A stretch of 64,000 nt of DNA from Methylophaga sp. UBA3192 (GTDB taxonomy: Bacteria; Pseudomonadota; Gammaproteobacteria; Nitrosococcales; Methylophagaceae), in NCBI GenBank assembly GCA_002363955.1, contig DEXE01000009.1:1-64000 (forward strand), in the 5' to 3' direction. Shown piece by piece: positions 17,684-27,256 of this stretch; the first letter of the stretch is position 1; each line of letters starts with the position of its first letter. A program made the translations under genes and the position numbers. The notes beneath the pieces are model-generated. The model saw only the letters and a list, made by a program, of their open reading frames with translations, ran no database searches and had not been told where the DNA came from.

Positions 17684-18442
17684 ATGTTGCAACCGTTATT
17701 TGCATTTGATTTTGATGGGGTAATTTGCGACAGCGCCATTGAAACCGGATTAAGTGGCTGGCAAGTTGCAGCGCAAATCTGGGGAGATATGCCAAAGCAA
17801 ATGCCGGAACAAATCCTGACGGATTTTCGTCAGGTGAGACCGGTGATGGAAACTGGCTTCGAATCGATTCTGATATGTCGACTATTGTTTGAAGCGATTA
17901 GCCCAGATAGTTTATTAAATGATTTTACCGGCCAAATCGACAATCTTGTGCTACGGGACCAGCTTGATAAAACGGATTTAAAAAAACGGTTTGGTGTGTA
18001 CCGGGACAGCTGGATTGACGCCGATTTTGCCGGCTGGATCAAAATGAATCCGCTTTACCCGGGTGTTATTGACCTGTTAAGTCAAATCCCCCGTCACCAG
18101 CTTTTTATTATTACAACCAAACAGGAACGATTTGTCAGTGCGATCCTTGAAGCCAATCAAATAACTGTGGAGCCTACACAAATCTATGGTTTGGAACGTA
18201 ATCTGAAAAAGCCTCAAATTCTTAATCAGCTACAGCAATCACATCCACAAACCGCTATTCTGTTCATTGAAGATCGACTGCCCACATTACTGGATGTTAT
18301 TGCGACCGCTTCCCTGTCCAGCGTTCAATTGTATTTCGCAAACTGGGGTTACAATACTGGCGATGACAAACATCACGCATACCTGCATCCCAGAATCACC
18401 CATATAGATTTACCTTCTTTACAAAACTTGACACCATGTTGA
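17684..18442 (+). CDS. HAD-superfamily hydrolase
   Basis: About 252 aa. HAD motif I is FAFDFDGVICDSA near the N-terminus with both Asp residues, motif II is the Thr of LFIITTKQE, the motif III Lys is in NLKKPQIL, and motif IV is FIEDRLPTL. It is therefore a likely phosphatase or phosphoglycolate-phosphatase-like enzyme of unknown substrate. The start may be ATG 17684 or an in-frame TTG at 17666 overlapping the DUF3012 gene; neither has a strong ribosome-binding site. Confidence 0.82.
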   Translation: MLQPLFAFDFDGVICDSAIETGLSGWQVAAQIWGDMPKQMPEQILTDFRQVRPVMETGFESILICRLLFEAISPDSLLNDFTGQIDNLVLRDQLDKTDLKKRFGVYRDSWIDADFAGWIKMNPLYPGVIDLLSQIPRHQLFIITTKQERFVSAILEANQITVEPTQIYGLERNLKKPQILNQLQQSHPQTAILFIEDRLPTLLDVIATASLSSVQLYFANWGYNTGDDKHHAYLHPRITHIDLPSLQNLTPC

Positions 18443-18551
18443 GGTAACATCCCCTTGGAACTCTCGGCAGGGAAATTTGCCCATAAACGGAAACCAGACA
18501 TCGCACCTAGCTGAATTAAGTTTAGACCATCATTCGAGACAACATCAGCCA

Positions 18552-19652
18552 ATGAAGCACAAACTTTTATGGCATGCTCTATTGCTTACCATTATGGGCC
18601 TTACAGGGTGTGAGCGTGACAGACCACAGGCAACACAACAAATAAAACCTCACCTGGTTGAAGTCGTCACAGCTGAATTAAAAGATATTTCCGTTTCACG
18701 CGAACGTAACGGCACATTAAGAGCCATTCAGGAAATTCAGATCTTCAATCAGGAAGAAGGGCAAATTGCGGAGCTGCCTTTTTTTGAGGGCGATCAGGTT
18801 GAGAAAGGCCAGGTTATCGCCAGACTTGATGATCGCTTGCTTCGCTCCCAACTCACCCGCGCCCAGGCATTAACCAGAAAATCTGCTACCGATCTTGCCC
18901 AAATCAAAGATCTGGTTGCCCGAAAATTGACGACTCAGACCGAATTAACCCGTATTGAAACAGAACTCGCTGTCGCCCAGGCTGAACAGGAATCCCTACA
19001 AACCCGCCTATCCTATTTTGTCATTCGTTCTCCGATAAGTGGCGTCATTACACAGCGTAACAGTGAACCCGGCAACATTGCTGAGCGTTATTCACATCTG
19101 ATGACGATTGCCAATCAACAGACGTTAATTACCGAAGTGCGCCTCTCAGAATTACTTTTAAACAATATTCAGGTCGGTGATGATGTATCCATTCAAATTG
19201 ATGCATTACGTACTGGCCGACGTCCGCATCCAGACCTCACCGGTAAAATCAGTCGAATCTTTCCGGATATTGATCCAATGACCCGAACCGGAACACTTGA
19301 AATAGCGTTGTCCCCCGTTCCGGAAGGTGCCAGGGCTGGCCAATTTGTCCGTGTAACGCTCACCACACAACAGGCAAAAAGACTGTTAGTGCCATTTATC
19401 GCGCTGCGCCGTTCTGTCGAAGAGGAGTATGTGTTTATTGCAGATAGCGATAATGTCGTGAAGCGTGTGCCCGTCTCTACCGGGCTGGAAATTGCAGATC
19501 AGATAGAAATTGTAGAAGGCCTGGAAGGCGGTGAGCAGGTTGTTATTCGTGGATTTACCAATCTTCGGGAAAATAAAGCGGTGAAAATCGTTAATGCGCC
19601 TGCTGCAAGACAAGCCATGCCGGCATCAACCAAACAAATCACTTCCCAATGA
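18552..19652 (+). CDS. RND efflux periplasmic adaptor lipoprotein (pump 1)
   Basis: A membrane-fusion protein of about 366 aa. The N-terminus is a lipoprotein signal (LLLTIMGLTGCERD), so the adaptor is anchored through that Cys. A biotinyl-lipoyl hybrid half (GQIAELPFFEGDQVEKGQVIARLDD), a coiled-coil hairpin (LTRAQALT...LAVAQAEQES) and beta-barrel segments follow. ATG 18552 is preferred because the lipobox follows at the right distance; the longer open frame begins upstream of any export signal. It overlaps the pump gene by ATGA. No TolC-like gene is nearby. Confidence 0.9.
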   Translation: MKHKLLWHALLLTIMGLTGCERDRPQATQQIKPHLVEVVTAELKDISVSRERNGTLRAIQEIQIFNQEEGQIAELPFFEGDQVEKGQVIARLDDRLLRSQLTRAQALTRKSATDLAQIKDLVARKLTTQTELTRIETELAVAQAEQESLQTRLSYFVIRSPISGVITQRNSEPGNIAERYSHLMTIANQQTLITEVRLSELLLNNIQVGDDVSIQIDALRTGRRPHPDLTGKISRIFPDIDPMTRTGTLEIALSPVPEGARAGQFVRVTLTTQQAKRLLVPFIALRRSVEEEYVFIADSDNVVKRVPVSTGLEIADQIEIVEGLEGGEQVVIRGFTNLRENKAVKIVNAPAARQAMPASTKQITSQ

Positions 19653-22600
19653 AAATCCAGGGAGGCGGGCTGGCAGCCTGGTCGATTAAGCACCCGATCG
19701 GTGTCTCAATGATTGCAGCAACAGTCATCGTCCTTGGATTAGCGGTTTTAAGCCGCCTGGCAATCGATCTGCTACCCCAAATTGTCTATCCCGATATTCG
19801 GGTACGTATTCTCGATCCAGGTGTCCCCGCAAGTGTCATGGAAGATCAGGTCACACGGTTAGTCGAAGAACAGTTAGCGATTACCGAAGATGCGTTAAAC
19901 GTGCAGTCCTCTTCTGATCTCGGTTTGGTTGAAATTGATATTACCTTTGATTATGGCAAAGATATCGATATCGCCCTCCGAGACGCCAGTACGCGATTGG
20001 ATCGGGCCAAAACCCAGCTCCCCGATTCCATTCAACCACCTGAAATCTACAAACGTGACCCATCACAGATCCCGGTTATTGAATTTGTCGTTAGCTCTGA
20101 TTTAATGGATTTAGTTGATCTGCGAACCTGGACCGACGATGTCTTAAGCAAATGGTTTATTAATTTGCCTGGGGTTGCTGCCGCAGAAATCGGTGGCGGG
20201 GTTGAACGCGAAATTCAGATCATCCCAGACCAGCAGCGCCTGGCAGCGATGGGACTCAGCTATCGCAATATTGTAGATGCCATTCAGACAGCCAACGATG
20301 ATATCGCAATTGGACGATTGCAAATGCCGGGCAATGAGATTACCGGTCGCATTGGTGGCCGATTGAATTCGGTTGAAGCAATTCGGCAACTACCGATTGG
20401 ACGATCAGATAATAATATTATCAAACTGCATGAAGTGGCTAAGGTTGTCGACAGCAGTGAAGATGAGAGACTGCGAATCCGGGCCAATGGTATCAGCGGC
20501 ATCAAAATGGCCATCCAAAAACAGCCAACGGCCAACACGAATAATGTGGTTGAAGTGGTGAAACGCCAACTGCTCTGGCTTGAAGAACAGAATGTCATCC
20601 CCCCCGGCATCGATGTGACAACCGTGACAGACCAATCTGTCTATATCAAACAGTCTCTGAAAAATGCTGCAACAGCCGCTATCAGTGGCGGTATTCTGGC
20701 CATGCTGGTGGTGTATCTGTTTCTCGGCAATTTACGTCGTACCTTAATCATTGGCAGTGCTATCCCAATTGCCATTATGTTTACCTTTGTATTGATGGGC
20801 ATGGGTGGACTGACGCTCAATATCATGACCTTAGGCGGTCTGGCGCTTGGTGTGGGAATGCTGGTGGACAACACCATTGTCATGCTGGAAAACATCTATC
20901 GTCATCAATGCAAGCATGAGCAACCCCTGGAAGCCGGTACCCATGCAGCAGCGGAAGTCAACGGTCCGATTATCGCTTCAACATCAACCAACCTTGCAGC
21001 CATTTTGCCGTTTTTATTTATCGGCGGTTTAACCGGATTATTGTTCAGCGAACTGATTTTCACTATTTCAGCAGCCATTTTTGCCTCTATGGTGATTGCC
21101 CTCACCCTGGTTCCAGCCTATGCCGCCAAAGTCACCCAAATCAGCAATAATCCCATCCGTAGAATGATGGATGGTTTAATTGGCTTTTTACAATTGGGTT
21201 ACGGCAAAGTCATTCGTTTTTTCCTGAAAATCAAATTGTTAATCATCGCGTTATTTATTGGTGGCTTTGCCCTGAGTTTGCCAGTTTTTACCAGTGGTCA
21301 TCAGATCTTACTGCCCAATATCGATGACGGTCGTATTGAAGTACGGATGATTTCTGACTCCGGTGTCTCGGTGGATGAGATGGACAGTTATGTTCAGGAG
21401 CTTGAACGAATCATGCATGCCAAACCGGAAACGATGACCATCTTCACTCTGGTAGGGGGCAGCGTCTTCGGACGCTCTCAGCGTGAAGAACCCAGTCGGG
21501 CAGAAATGACTGTTGAGCTTGTGCCTGCGGATGAAAGGGAGATATCCAGCCAGCAATGGATAAAAGATATCCGCAAACAGGTCGATGAACTGCAGATCGC
21601 GGGACTACGCGTGTTTTTATTTCAACGCGGCATTCGGGGATTACGCACTCATAGCGGAGATCAGGATATAAGTCTGCGATTACAGGGCGATGATTTTTCT
21701 GTCATGAAAACCGTTGCCGATGAGATCGCCGATAAAATGCGACGAATTCCGCAATTAAGCAATGTAGAACACTCTGCAGAAGATGAACGGTTTGAAATTT
21801 CCATCAAACTGAATCGGGATAGAGCACAGGAACTTGGGTTAAACATGCAGGATCTTGCTGAAGCCGCTCAAACGGCTTTGCAGGGACGCGTTATCAGTGA
21901 TTTTCTTGAAGGTAACCGCTCTTATGATATCCGTCTGAGACTTCCTCAGGAAGAAATGAACAATCCACAGGCATTACGATCCATCATTCTGTTTCCTTCA
22001 TCAGATGGAAGCACACCGTTATATCTTGGCGATGTTGCCGAAATTGAATTACTGGATACACCGTCACGGATTCGTCGTGAAAACCAGATGCGTATTGTAG
22101 AGTTATCAGCTGCATTGGTTGATGGTGCAACGTTAGGAGAAGCCTTGATTCAACTGGATCAAATGCGTCAGGAAATTAATTTACCATCGGGTTATACCAT
22201 CTACGATGGGGGGCAAAGACAAGCCCTTGAACAACAGCAAAATCAAAACCTTCTTCTGATTGCTCTGGCATTATTTCTGGTTTTGGTCGTTATGGCGATT
22301 CAGTACGAATCGTTGCTTAACCCTATCATTATTCTGTTAAGCGTTCCGTTTTCCGCGATTGGTGTAGCACTGGGAATTTATTGGATCGATCTGCCACTCT
22401 CCATGCCAATTTGGTTAGGTACGATTATGCTGATTGGCATTGTGGTCAATAACGCGATATTACTGGTGAACTATATTGAGCTTGAACGTCGACACAACAA
22501 CAACTTAACCGAAGCCGTCGTTGAAGCCGTGCGACTGCGGTTGCGTCCGATATTAATGACCACATTGAGTACGGTCATGGGGATGCTGCCACTGGCGATT

Positions 22601-22765
22601 GGTTTTGGGGAAGGTTCTGAAATGTTGCAGCCACTGGCGATAGCCGTAGTATGGGGATTAAGCTTTTCGATGATGGTCAGTTTACTGCTGGTTCCTCTGG
22701 TATATCACCTGTTTCACTCGATTAGAGATCGAAACACACTTGATAACCAGGCAGCTTTAACTTAG
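19649..22765 (+). CDS. RND-family efflux permease (pump 1)
   Basis: A 1038-aa inner-membrane proton-driven transporter with the typical RND layout: an N-terminal membrane segment, a large periplasmic loop (about 40-330), six membrane helices, a second periplasmic loop and six more helices. TM4 has GVGMLVDNTIVMLENI, a single Asp rather than the DD pair of AcrB, as in VDN-type RND pumps. The substrate cannot be named. It is translationally coupled to the adaptor and runs to 22 bp before the convergent tRNA-Asp. Confidence 0.93.
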   Translation: MKIQGGGLAAWSIKHPIGVSMIAATVIVLGLAVLSRLAIDLLPQIVYPDIRVRILDPGVPASVMEDQVTRLVEEQLAITEDALNVQSSSDLGLVEIDITFDYGKDIDIALRDASTRLDRAKTQLPDSIQPPEIYKRDPSQIPVIEFVVSSDLMDLVDLRTWTDDVLSKWFINLPGVAAAEIGGGVEREIQIIPDQQRLAAMGLSYRNIVDAIQTANDDIAIGRLQMPGNEITGRIGGRLNSVEAIRQLPIGRSDNNIIKLHEVAKVVDSSEDERLRIRANGISGIKMAIQKQPTANTNNVVEVVKRQLLWLEEQNVIPPGIDVTTVTDQSVYIKQSLKNAATAAISGGILAMLVVYLFLGNLRRTLIIGSAIPIAIMFTFVLMGMGGLTLNIMTLGGLALGVGMLVDNTIVMLENIYRHQCKHEQPLEAGTHAAAEVNGPIIASTSTNLAAILPFLFIGGLTGLLFSELIFTISAAIFASMVIALTLVPAYAAKVTQISNNPIRRMMDGLIGFLQLGYGKVIRFFLKIKLLIIALFIGGFALSLPVFTSGHQILLPNIDDGRIEVRMISDSGVSVDEMDSYVQELERIMHAKPETMTIFTLVGGSVFGRSQREEPSRAEMTVELVPADEREISSQQWIKDIRKQVDELQIAGLRVFLFQRGIRGLRTHSGDQDISLRLQGDDFSVMKTVADEIADKMRRIPQLSNVEHSAEDERFEISIKLNRDRAQELGLNMQDLAEAAQTALQGRVISDFLEGNRSYDIRLRLPQEEMNNPQALRSIILFPSSDGSTPLYLGDVAEIELLDTPSRIRRENQMRIVELSAALVDGATLGEALIQLDQMRQEINLPSGYTIYDGGQRQALEQQQNQNLLLIALALFLVLVVMAIQYESLLNPIIILLSVPFSAIGVALGIYWIDLPLSMPIWLGTIMLIGIVVNNAILLVNYIELERRHNNNLTEAVVEAVRLRLRPILMTTLSTVMGMLPLAIGFGEGSEMLQPLAIAVVWGLSFSMMVSLLLVPLVYHLFHSIRDRNTLDNQAALT

Positions 22766-22787
22766 AGGGAAAGGTCTACCAAATAAA

Positions 22788-22864
22788 TGGCGGAGCGGAC
22801 GGGACTCGAACCCGCGACCTCCGGCGTGACAGGCCAGCATTCTAACCAACTGAACTACCGCTCC
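22788..22864 (-). tRNA. tRNA-Asp (GTC)
   Basis: A 77-nt cloverleaf on the minus strand. The acceptor stem GGAGCGG pairs with CCGCTCC, the D-arm contains AGTTCAGTTGGTTAGA, the anticodon loop is CCTGTCACG (anticodon GTC), the T-arm carries GGTTCGAGTCC, and CCA is encoded at the 3' end (22788-22790). The sequence is almost the same as E. coli tRNA-Asp as I recall it. Confidence 0.97.
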
Positions 22865-23044
22865 GCGACCTGATGGTTAACAGACAACCGGTCAGGAAGC
22901 GTGCAAGAATACAGCAAAAAATCAAAAGGTGTTAGTGTTCAACGGAAAAAAGCTTTTAGGACCAGATAAGTATTTGAAAAAACGTCTATTAAATGGGTCT
23001 ATTGATTGCTGGACAGCTGCCTTGGCGAAGAATTAAAGACAAAA

Positions 23045-23085
23045 AAATCCCCCGGAAGCGTTAATAATTGCCTCACGGGGGATTT
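23045..23085 (-). terminator. Terminator after anchored cupredoxin gene
   Basis: A 10-bp stem (23045-23054 with 23076-23085, core TCCCCCG/CGGGGGA) with a 21-nt loop. On the minus strand it is followed by a T run from the A7 tract at 23041-23047. It lies a few bases beyond the stop at 23089. Confidence 0.75.
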
Positions 23086-23088
23086 GGA

Positions 23089-23928
23089 TTACATTGCTTC
23101 AGCTGCCTGGACCGCTTTATTTACCAATCGTTTTGCAGCACCCTTCGCGCCGGAGTTTTTGATCTGTTCCAGATTGACTGGCTCGCCTACGATAATAGCG
23201 CCGCCCATGCCAGCGCCGAAATGCGGTGTGCATTTATATATGTAGATACCTTCCTGAGTAAAAGTACGGCTGTAGTTTTCACTCATTTGAGACACCCACA
23301 TTTCTGCACCTTCCGGAATCAGGCCTTCGATTGACTCGGTATTATGTGTACTCATATTGGTCCAGGATACAGAATCACCCGGTGCAATCGTGACAACAAG
23401 CGGTTCATAAATCAAACCTTGAGCAGTCACTGTATGATTTTTTGATTCTACCGTGGCGGGAGCAGCCACCTCTTCCGGCTCTGCCTTAATACCAGCTTCT
23501 TTAGCGACTTCTTCGAGTCTTGCTTCAGCATCAGCCCGGCCTTCAGCAGCTGCATTTTCTGCCGCAGCAATAGTTTCGCTGGCACGTTCACTGACACTTT
23601 GACTGGTTTCCTGAGCGCTCTCAATGGCAGACTCTACCGCATCGCTCGCGTTATCCACTACCTCTGTCTGTGTATTACTTTGCAATGCTTCTTTTTCCTG
23701 CTGTGAGGCCTCAGAAACCTGTTCACTGATTTCCGAAGTGGGTTCTGATTGAGCAACCTCCTCCGTCGACTCAGCAACCTCCGTCATTTTTTCGATTACT
23801 TCCTTAGGAGAGCTTGGACGATCGTAATGATCACTGCTTCCAGAGATAAAGGATGAAACAGCAGCCACAACAAAAACCGCTATGGCAATAATAATGACCG
23901 CAGTAATAATTGAACGGGAATGACGCAT
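23089..23928 (-). CDS. Membrane-anchored pseudoazurin-like cupredoxin with long E/A/S-rich linker
   Basis: About 279 aa. One N-terminal membrane segment (IITAVIIIAIAVFVVAAVSSF) leads into roughly 125 residues rich in Glu, Ala, Ser and Gln, likely extended or coiled-coil, then a pseudoazurin-type copper domain. Type 1 copper ligands are visible: His in STHNTES, then Cys, His and Met in KCTPHFGAGMGG. The copper domain is closely related to the free cupredoxin at 27800-28222, even to the final AEAM. The linker would hold the copper domain away from the inner membrane. Start ATG 23928, with GGAG 7 nt upstream. It is divergent from the TonB receptor. Confidence 0.88.
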   Translation of the reverse strand: MRHSRSIITAVIIIAIAVFVVAAVSSFISGSSDHYDRPSSPKEVIEKMTEVAESTEEVAQSEPTSEISEQVSEASQQEKEALQSNTQTEVVDNASDAVESAIESAQETSQSVSERASETIAAAENAAAEGRADAEARLEEVAKEAGIKAEPEEVAAPATVESKNHTVTAQGLIYEPLVVTIAPGDSVSWTNMSTHNTESIEGLIPEGAEMWVSQMSENYSRTFTQEGIYIYKCTPHFGAGMGGAIIVGEPVNLEQIKNSGAKGAAKRLVNKAVQAAEAM

Positions 23929-24510
23929 TAGACTCTCCAATTTGATAAATTTTTACCGATCATACCATCCCCCTAACGCTATTTATAAGCAATTCAGTCC
24001 TTTTCTTTGACCTGGGACAATTTATGGTTAGCAATCCGTTTTCTTGGTGTTTTTACAACACGCCAAAATAGTTTTGCACTTTCATCCTCAATTAAAGGTG
24101 TTAACTAGCAAAAAAAGGGCATTACTCCTGAAATTATGTGCGCAACTTCCCGAAAAACATCGATAAAAATAAGTGAAAAGCATCACCTCGTTGCATTTAT
24201 ACAACAATTTTTTATGTTTTTTTTCATTCAAACAACACTTTACAGGTGGGGCTGCATTTAACCAGATGGACGGCTACTTACAACCAACTATTTACAGGCC
24301 TTCCAAGAAAGCATGTTTTTTATGACTTCAACTTAATTCCTTCCCAAATTCATATTGGTTAAAAACAGCCACCCCCAAACTATGGCCATCTTAAACCGCA
24401 TAAACACTTGGATTAGCGTGGTGATTTGCGTTGTTTTAGGAATTTTTCCTATATGAAGCTAAAACGGCTAAAGCTAGCCTGCATGAGCTTTTTACGCACA
24501 GGAGAGAGAA
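23929..24510. other. 582-bp divergent intergenic region, no gene seen
   Basis: AT-rich spacer between the anchored cupredoxin and the TonB receptor. I see no credible reading frame. It should hold the promoters of both flanking genes; a candidate for the receptor is given separately. A weak FNR-like sequence (TTGACCTGGGACAA, 24007-24020) lies about 85 bp before the cupredoxin start, with a TATAAA-type -10 at 23987-23982 on the minus strand. Confidence 0.6.
24426..24455 (+). promoter_or_regulatory. Candidate TonB-receptor promoter with embedded palindrome
   Basis: TTGCGT (24426-24431) and TATATG (24450-24455) are 18 bp apart. Between them lies the palindrome AGGAATTTTTCCT (24438-24450), where a repressor could block RNA polymerase. 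The start codon follows 55 bp later. The palindrome matches no operator I can name, and the promoter is inferred from spacing only. Confidence 0.4.
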
Positions 24511-26670
24511 ATGAATCTAAAACCAAAACTCATCAGCTCGGCGATAATGTCATCGCTGATGCTGATGCCTTATGCCGTTCTGGCTGAGGAAGATGCAATT
24601 GATACAGGCAAAATGACCGTCACCGGCATTTTGCCTGATCGTCTTGAAGCCGTTCCGGGCTCATTCGATATTATTGATGAGCAATATCTCGAAGAACGCC
24701 GCCCATTATCAGTTAATGAACAACTTAGAACTGTTCCTGGTGTAATGGTTGTTCCAGATGGCAGCATGAGCTTTGATTTAAATATAGGTATTCGTGGACA
24801 AGATCCACGTCGCAGCGCCAAAACTATGGTGATGGAAGATGGTATGCCGATTCAGTTAGCACCATATACCGATCCGGTTAATCACTATGCTACACCTTCA
24901 ACAGCTGTTAGCCGAGTTGAAGTTGTTAAAGGTGCTGGCCAGATTCTTTATGGACCTCAAACACTGGGCGGTGCTGTTAACTTTGTCACTAAACCAGTAC
25001 CTAGAAACGGTGAAATTGAAGGCAGTGTTACTTCTCGTTTTGGCAATCAGGATTTCCGTGGTTTACATGGAAATGTTGGGTTTGGGAACGAGGTTGGTGG
25101 CGTTATGTTTGATTTCTCGCAAATCAAAGGTGACGGCATTTTTGACGGCAGTGACTATGACATTAAGGAATATCGCTTCAAAGGTGAATTGGATATTACC
25201 GACCGCCAGACATTAGGATTGAAACTGGTTCACACTCGTGATCGTCGTAACCAGACTGAAAATTACCTCACTCGTGATGAATATGCTCGCGATCCATTCT
25301 CACATCCAACTGTAGAGCTGGATGAATGGGAACAAGATCGTGATGTGGTTCAGTTGACACATAAATTTGAAGTCAACGATAACTTCACATTACGTTCACA
25401 AGCTTATTACACCGATACCTTCCGGAATGGTTTACGTGGTAGCAACAGTGGCCGCTTAGTTGATGGTCAATGGGTTTCACGTTTACGTAACTGTGATGCG
25501 GCTAACGGTGGTGCTGGTGCCGCGAATGTAGCTGAATTAGGGAATCAGGACATTAATATTTGTGGTGGTCGACATGCTCCACGTCAATACTACACCTGGG
25601 GGGCTGAAACCCGTGCTGATTTTGGCCATAGCTTATTTGGTCTTGAAAATGATGCGATTGTTGGTGTCCGTTATCACCAAGAAAGAGCTCATCGTCAGCA
25701 GGTTTTTGCAACCAATACCGCCCAACGTGAGGACTACGATTTAGCATTGATCGCCGGTGAAGACCGTGAAGGAGCAAGGCTCGATGCTTACGCATTGTCC
25801 TATTATGCTCAGAACACGACATACCTTGGCGATTGGTCAGTTACTCCGGGTTTCCGTGTGGAAGATGTTCGAACAAGAGACCGGGATGAATTGTCTTCTG
25901 ATCGTGCTTCAGACAGCTATACTGAGTTTCTACCAAGCTTTGGTGTCGCCTGGAATGGTTTACCGGGCACAACCGTTTTTGCTGGTGTGCACAAAGGTAT
26001 TTCGCCTTCTCGTGCTGATCGTGAATTCGATGCCCCTGGTGCACGCGCTGAACCAGAAGAAAGCACTCTCTATGAATTAGGTATGAGAAGCAGCTATTTC
26101 AATGGTGTTGTTATGTCGGCAACGTTGTTCCACAACGATATCGAAAACACCATCGTTGATAATGGCGCAACTTTTGATAACAGTGGTGAAAGTGAGCAAC
26201 AAGGTATTGAGTTAGCTGGCCGTATTAATTTCGGTGATATCTATGGCTGGACCAACAATATCTATTTCTCAGGCGCTTACACCAACCTGTGGACTGCTGA
26301 GTATGAAAAAGCAAATGACCCTGCCAATGACGGTAACAGAATGCAATATGCTCCAGAACATCTATTAAATTTAGATCTGGGCTATGAGCATGTTAGCGGT
26401 ATCGATGCCCGAATTGGTGTTCAGTACGTCAGCAAGCAGTTTGTGGATGATGAAAATACTCGTGTTGAGACCGGAAACGGTATCGAAGGTACCATCCCTG
26501 GCTATACCATCTGGAATGCTACGGTTAATTATTACATTCCAAACACCAGTGTTACGTTGTTTGCCAGTGTCGAAAATCTGTTTGATAAAGAGTATCTGGT
26601 CAGCCGTAACGAAGGTAAGTTAGCAGGTCGTGAGCGTCTGTTCTTCGGCGGTATTACTTACGACTTTTAA
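24511..26670 (+). CDS. TonB-dependent outer-membrane receptor, FecA-like
   Basis: A 719-aa receptor. The signal peptide ends around AVLA, a likely TonB box is GKMTVTGIL, and the plug domain (about 50-160) has the FecA-type pattern IRGQDPRRSAKTMVMEDG and VEVVKGAGQILYGPQTLGG. A 22-strand barrel follows, ending in the aromatic C-terminus FFGGITYDF. There is no N-terminal FecR-signalling extension. The ligand is not identifiable: ferric chelates are usual for the family, but the flanking copper proteins make a metal or metallophore link worth testing. The ribosome-binding site is GGAGAG. Confidence 0.92.
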   Translation: MNLKPKLISSAIMSSLMLMPYAVLAEEDAIDTGKMTVTGILPDRLEAVPGSFDIIDEQYLEERRPLSVNEQLRTVPGVMVVPDGSMSFDLNIGIRGQDPRRSAKTMVMEDGMPIQLAPYTDPVNHYATPSTAVSRVEVVKGAGQILYGPQTLGGAVNFVTKPVPRNGEIEGSVTSRFGNQDFRGLHGNVGFGNEVGGVMFDFSQIKGDGIFDGSDYDIKEYRFKGELDITDRQTLGLKLVHTRDRRNQTENYLTRDEYARDPFSHPTVELDEWEQDRDVVQLTHKFEVNDNFTLRSQAYYTDTFRNGLRGSNSGRLVDGQWVSRLRNCDAANGGAGAANVAELGNQDINICGGRHAPRQYYTWGAETRADFGHSLFGLENDAIVGVRYHQERAHRQQVFATNTAQREDYDLALIAGEDREGARLDAYALSYYAQNTTYLGDWSVTPGFRVEDVRTRDRDELSSDRASDSYTEFLPSFGVAWNGLPGTTVFAGVHKGISPSRADREFDAPGARAEPEESTLYELGMRSSYFNGVVMSATLFHNDIENTIVDNGATFDNSGESEQQGIELAGRINFGDIYGWTNNIYFSGAYTNLWTAEYEKANDPANDGNRMQYAPEHLLNLDLGYEHVSGIDARIGVQYVSKQFVDDENTRVETGNGIEGTIPGYTIWNATVNYYIPNTSVTLFASVENLFDKEYLVSRNEGKLAGRERLFFGGITYDF

Positions 26671-26774
26671 TCAGCTTCAACGTTGACGGAGAAGGTATGC
26701 AGAACATGTTTTAAATATGTAACAAAAACAGCCATTTCTCCCAGATTTGCTGTTTCTGCATCACCATTGCCGAC

Positions 26775-26802
26775 AAGCCCGCCCTGTGCGGGCTTTTTTT
26801 TT
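26775..26802 (+). terminator. Terminator after TonB receptor
   Basis: Stem AAGCCCGC (26775-26782) with GCGGGCTT (26788-26795), 5-nt loop and a run of nine T from 26794. It lies about 105 bp after the receptor stop and is strong in form. Confidence 0.85.
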
Positions 26803-26810
26803 GCACAAAA

Positions 26811-26834
26811 AAACCCACCTTTTCTGGTGGGTTT
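26811..26834 (-). terminator. Second hairpin, reads as a terminator on the minus strand
   Basis: Stem AAACCCACC (26811-26819) with GGTGGGTTT (26826-26834). On the minus strand the stem is followed by a T run from the A7 tract at 26807-26813. It would stop transcripts coming from the DUF6746-like gene at 27257-27646. Confidence 0.65.
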
Positions 26835-27256
26835 ATTGTGTTTTACAGGTATCTTTAGGGTTAGTCTTTTTGTATTTATGGTTTATCGAGATCCATCAGC
26901 ATGATTTGTCTATCGGGATATATCCTTTGAACCGCTTTTTCTGAACGTGTCACAAAAGCTTTTTAACTCGGGAGCAGGTTTCTTCATTTCCCAAGATTAT
27001 CCAGAAGAACCAAGACCTGGAAAGTCATGGGAGCAGTATAAAAATCGTATGCTGCAATAACTGGAATAGGTTATTCGGTAGCTTCCAACTTTGTTTTCAA
27101 TGACTTCATCGAAAATATACTGTCGATAATTTTCATGCTCTGCCAGAACGTAACCAGACAAAAACAAACCGCTGACATCAATAAGCTGAGCTTTCACGAC
27201 ACCAGTACTTTATTTAAAGCTCAGACTTAATTCTCACAAAACCCGGGTCCAGGTTA
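26835..27256. other. Gap of about 420 bp without a supported gene
   Basis: No convincing gene. On the plus strand a stop-to-stop frame of 51 codons (26905-27060) encodes protein-like sequence (DYPEEPRPGKSWEQYKN near its end) but has no usable start. A 66-codon frame lies opposite it on the minus strand. The stretch may be a remnant of a lost gene. I recognise no family. Confidence 0.4.

Noticed and set aside
24007..24020. FNR-like sequence TTGACCTGGGACAA upstream of the anchored cupredoxin
   Set aside because: The second half-site (GACAA) departs from ATCAA at two positions. The spacing to a possible -10 is suggestive, but the match is too weak to list as a site.
26997..27197. 66-codon minus-strand open frame in the gap after the TonB receptor
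   Set aside because: No ribosome-binding site, no recognisable family and an unlikely C-terminal composition; it lies opposite another open frame and is better noted as part of an empty gap.
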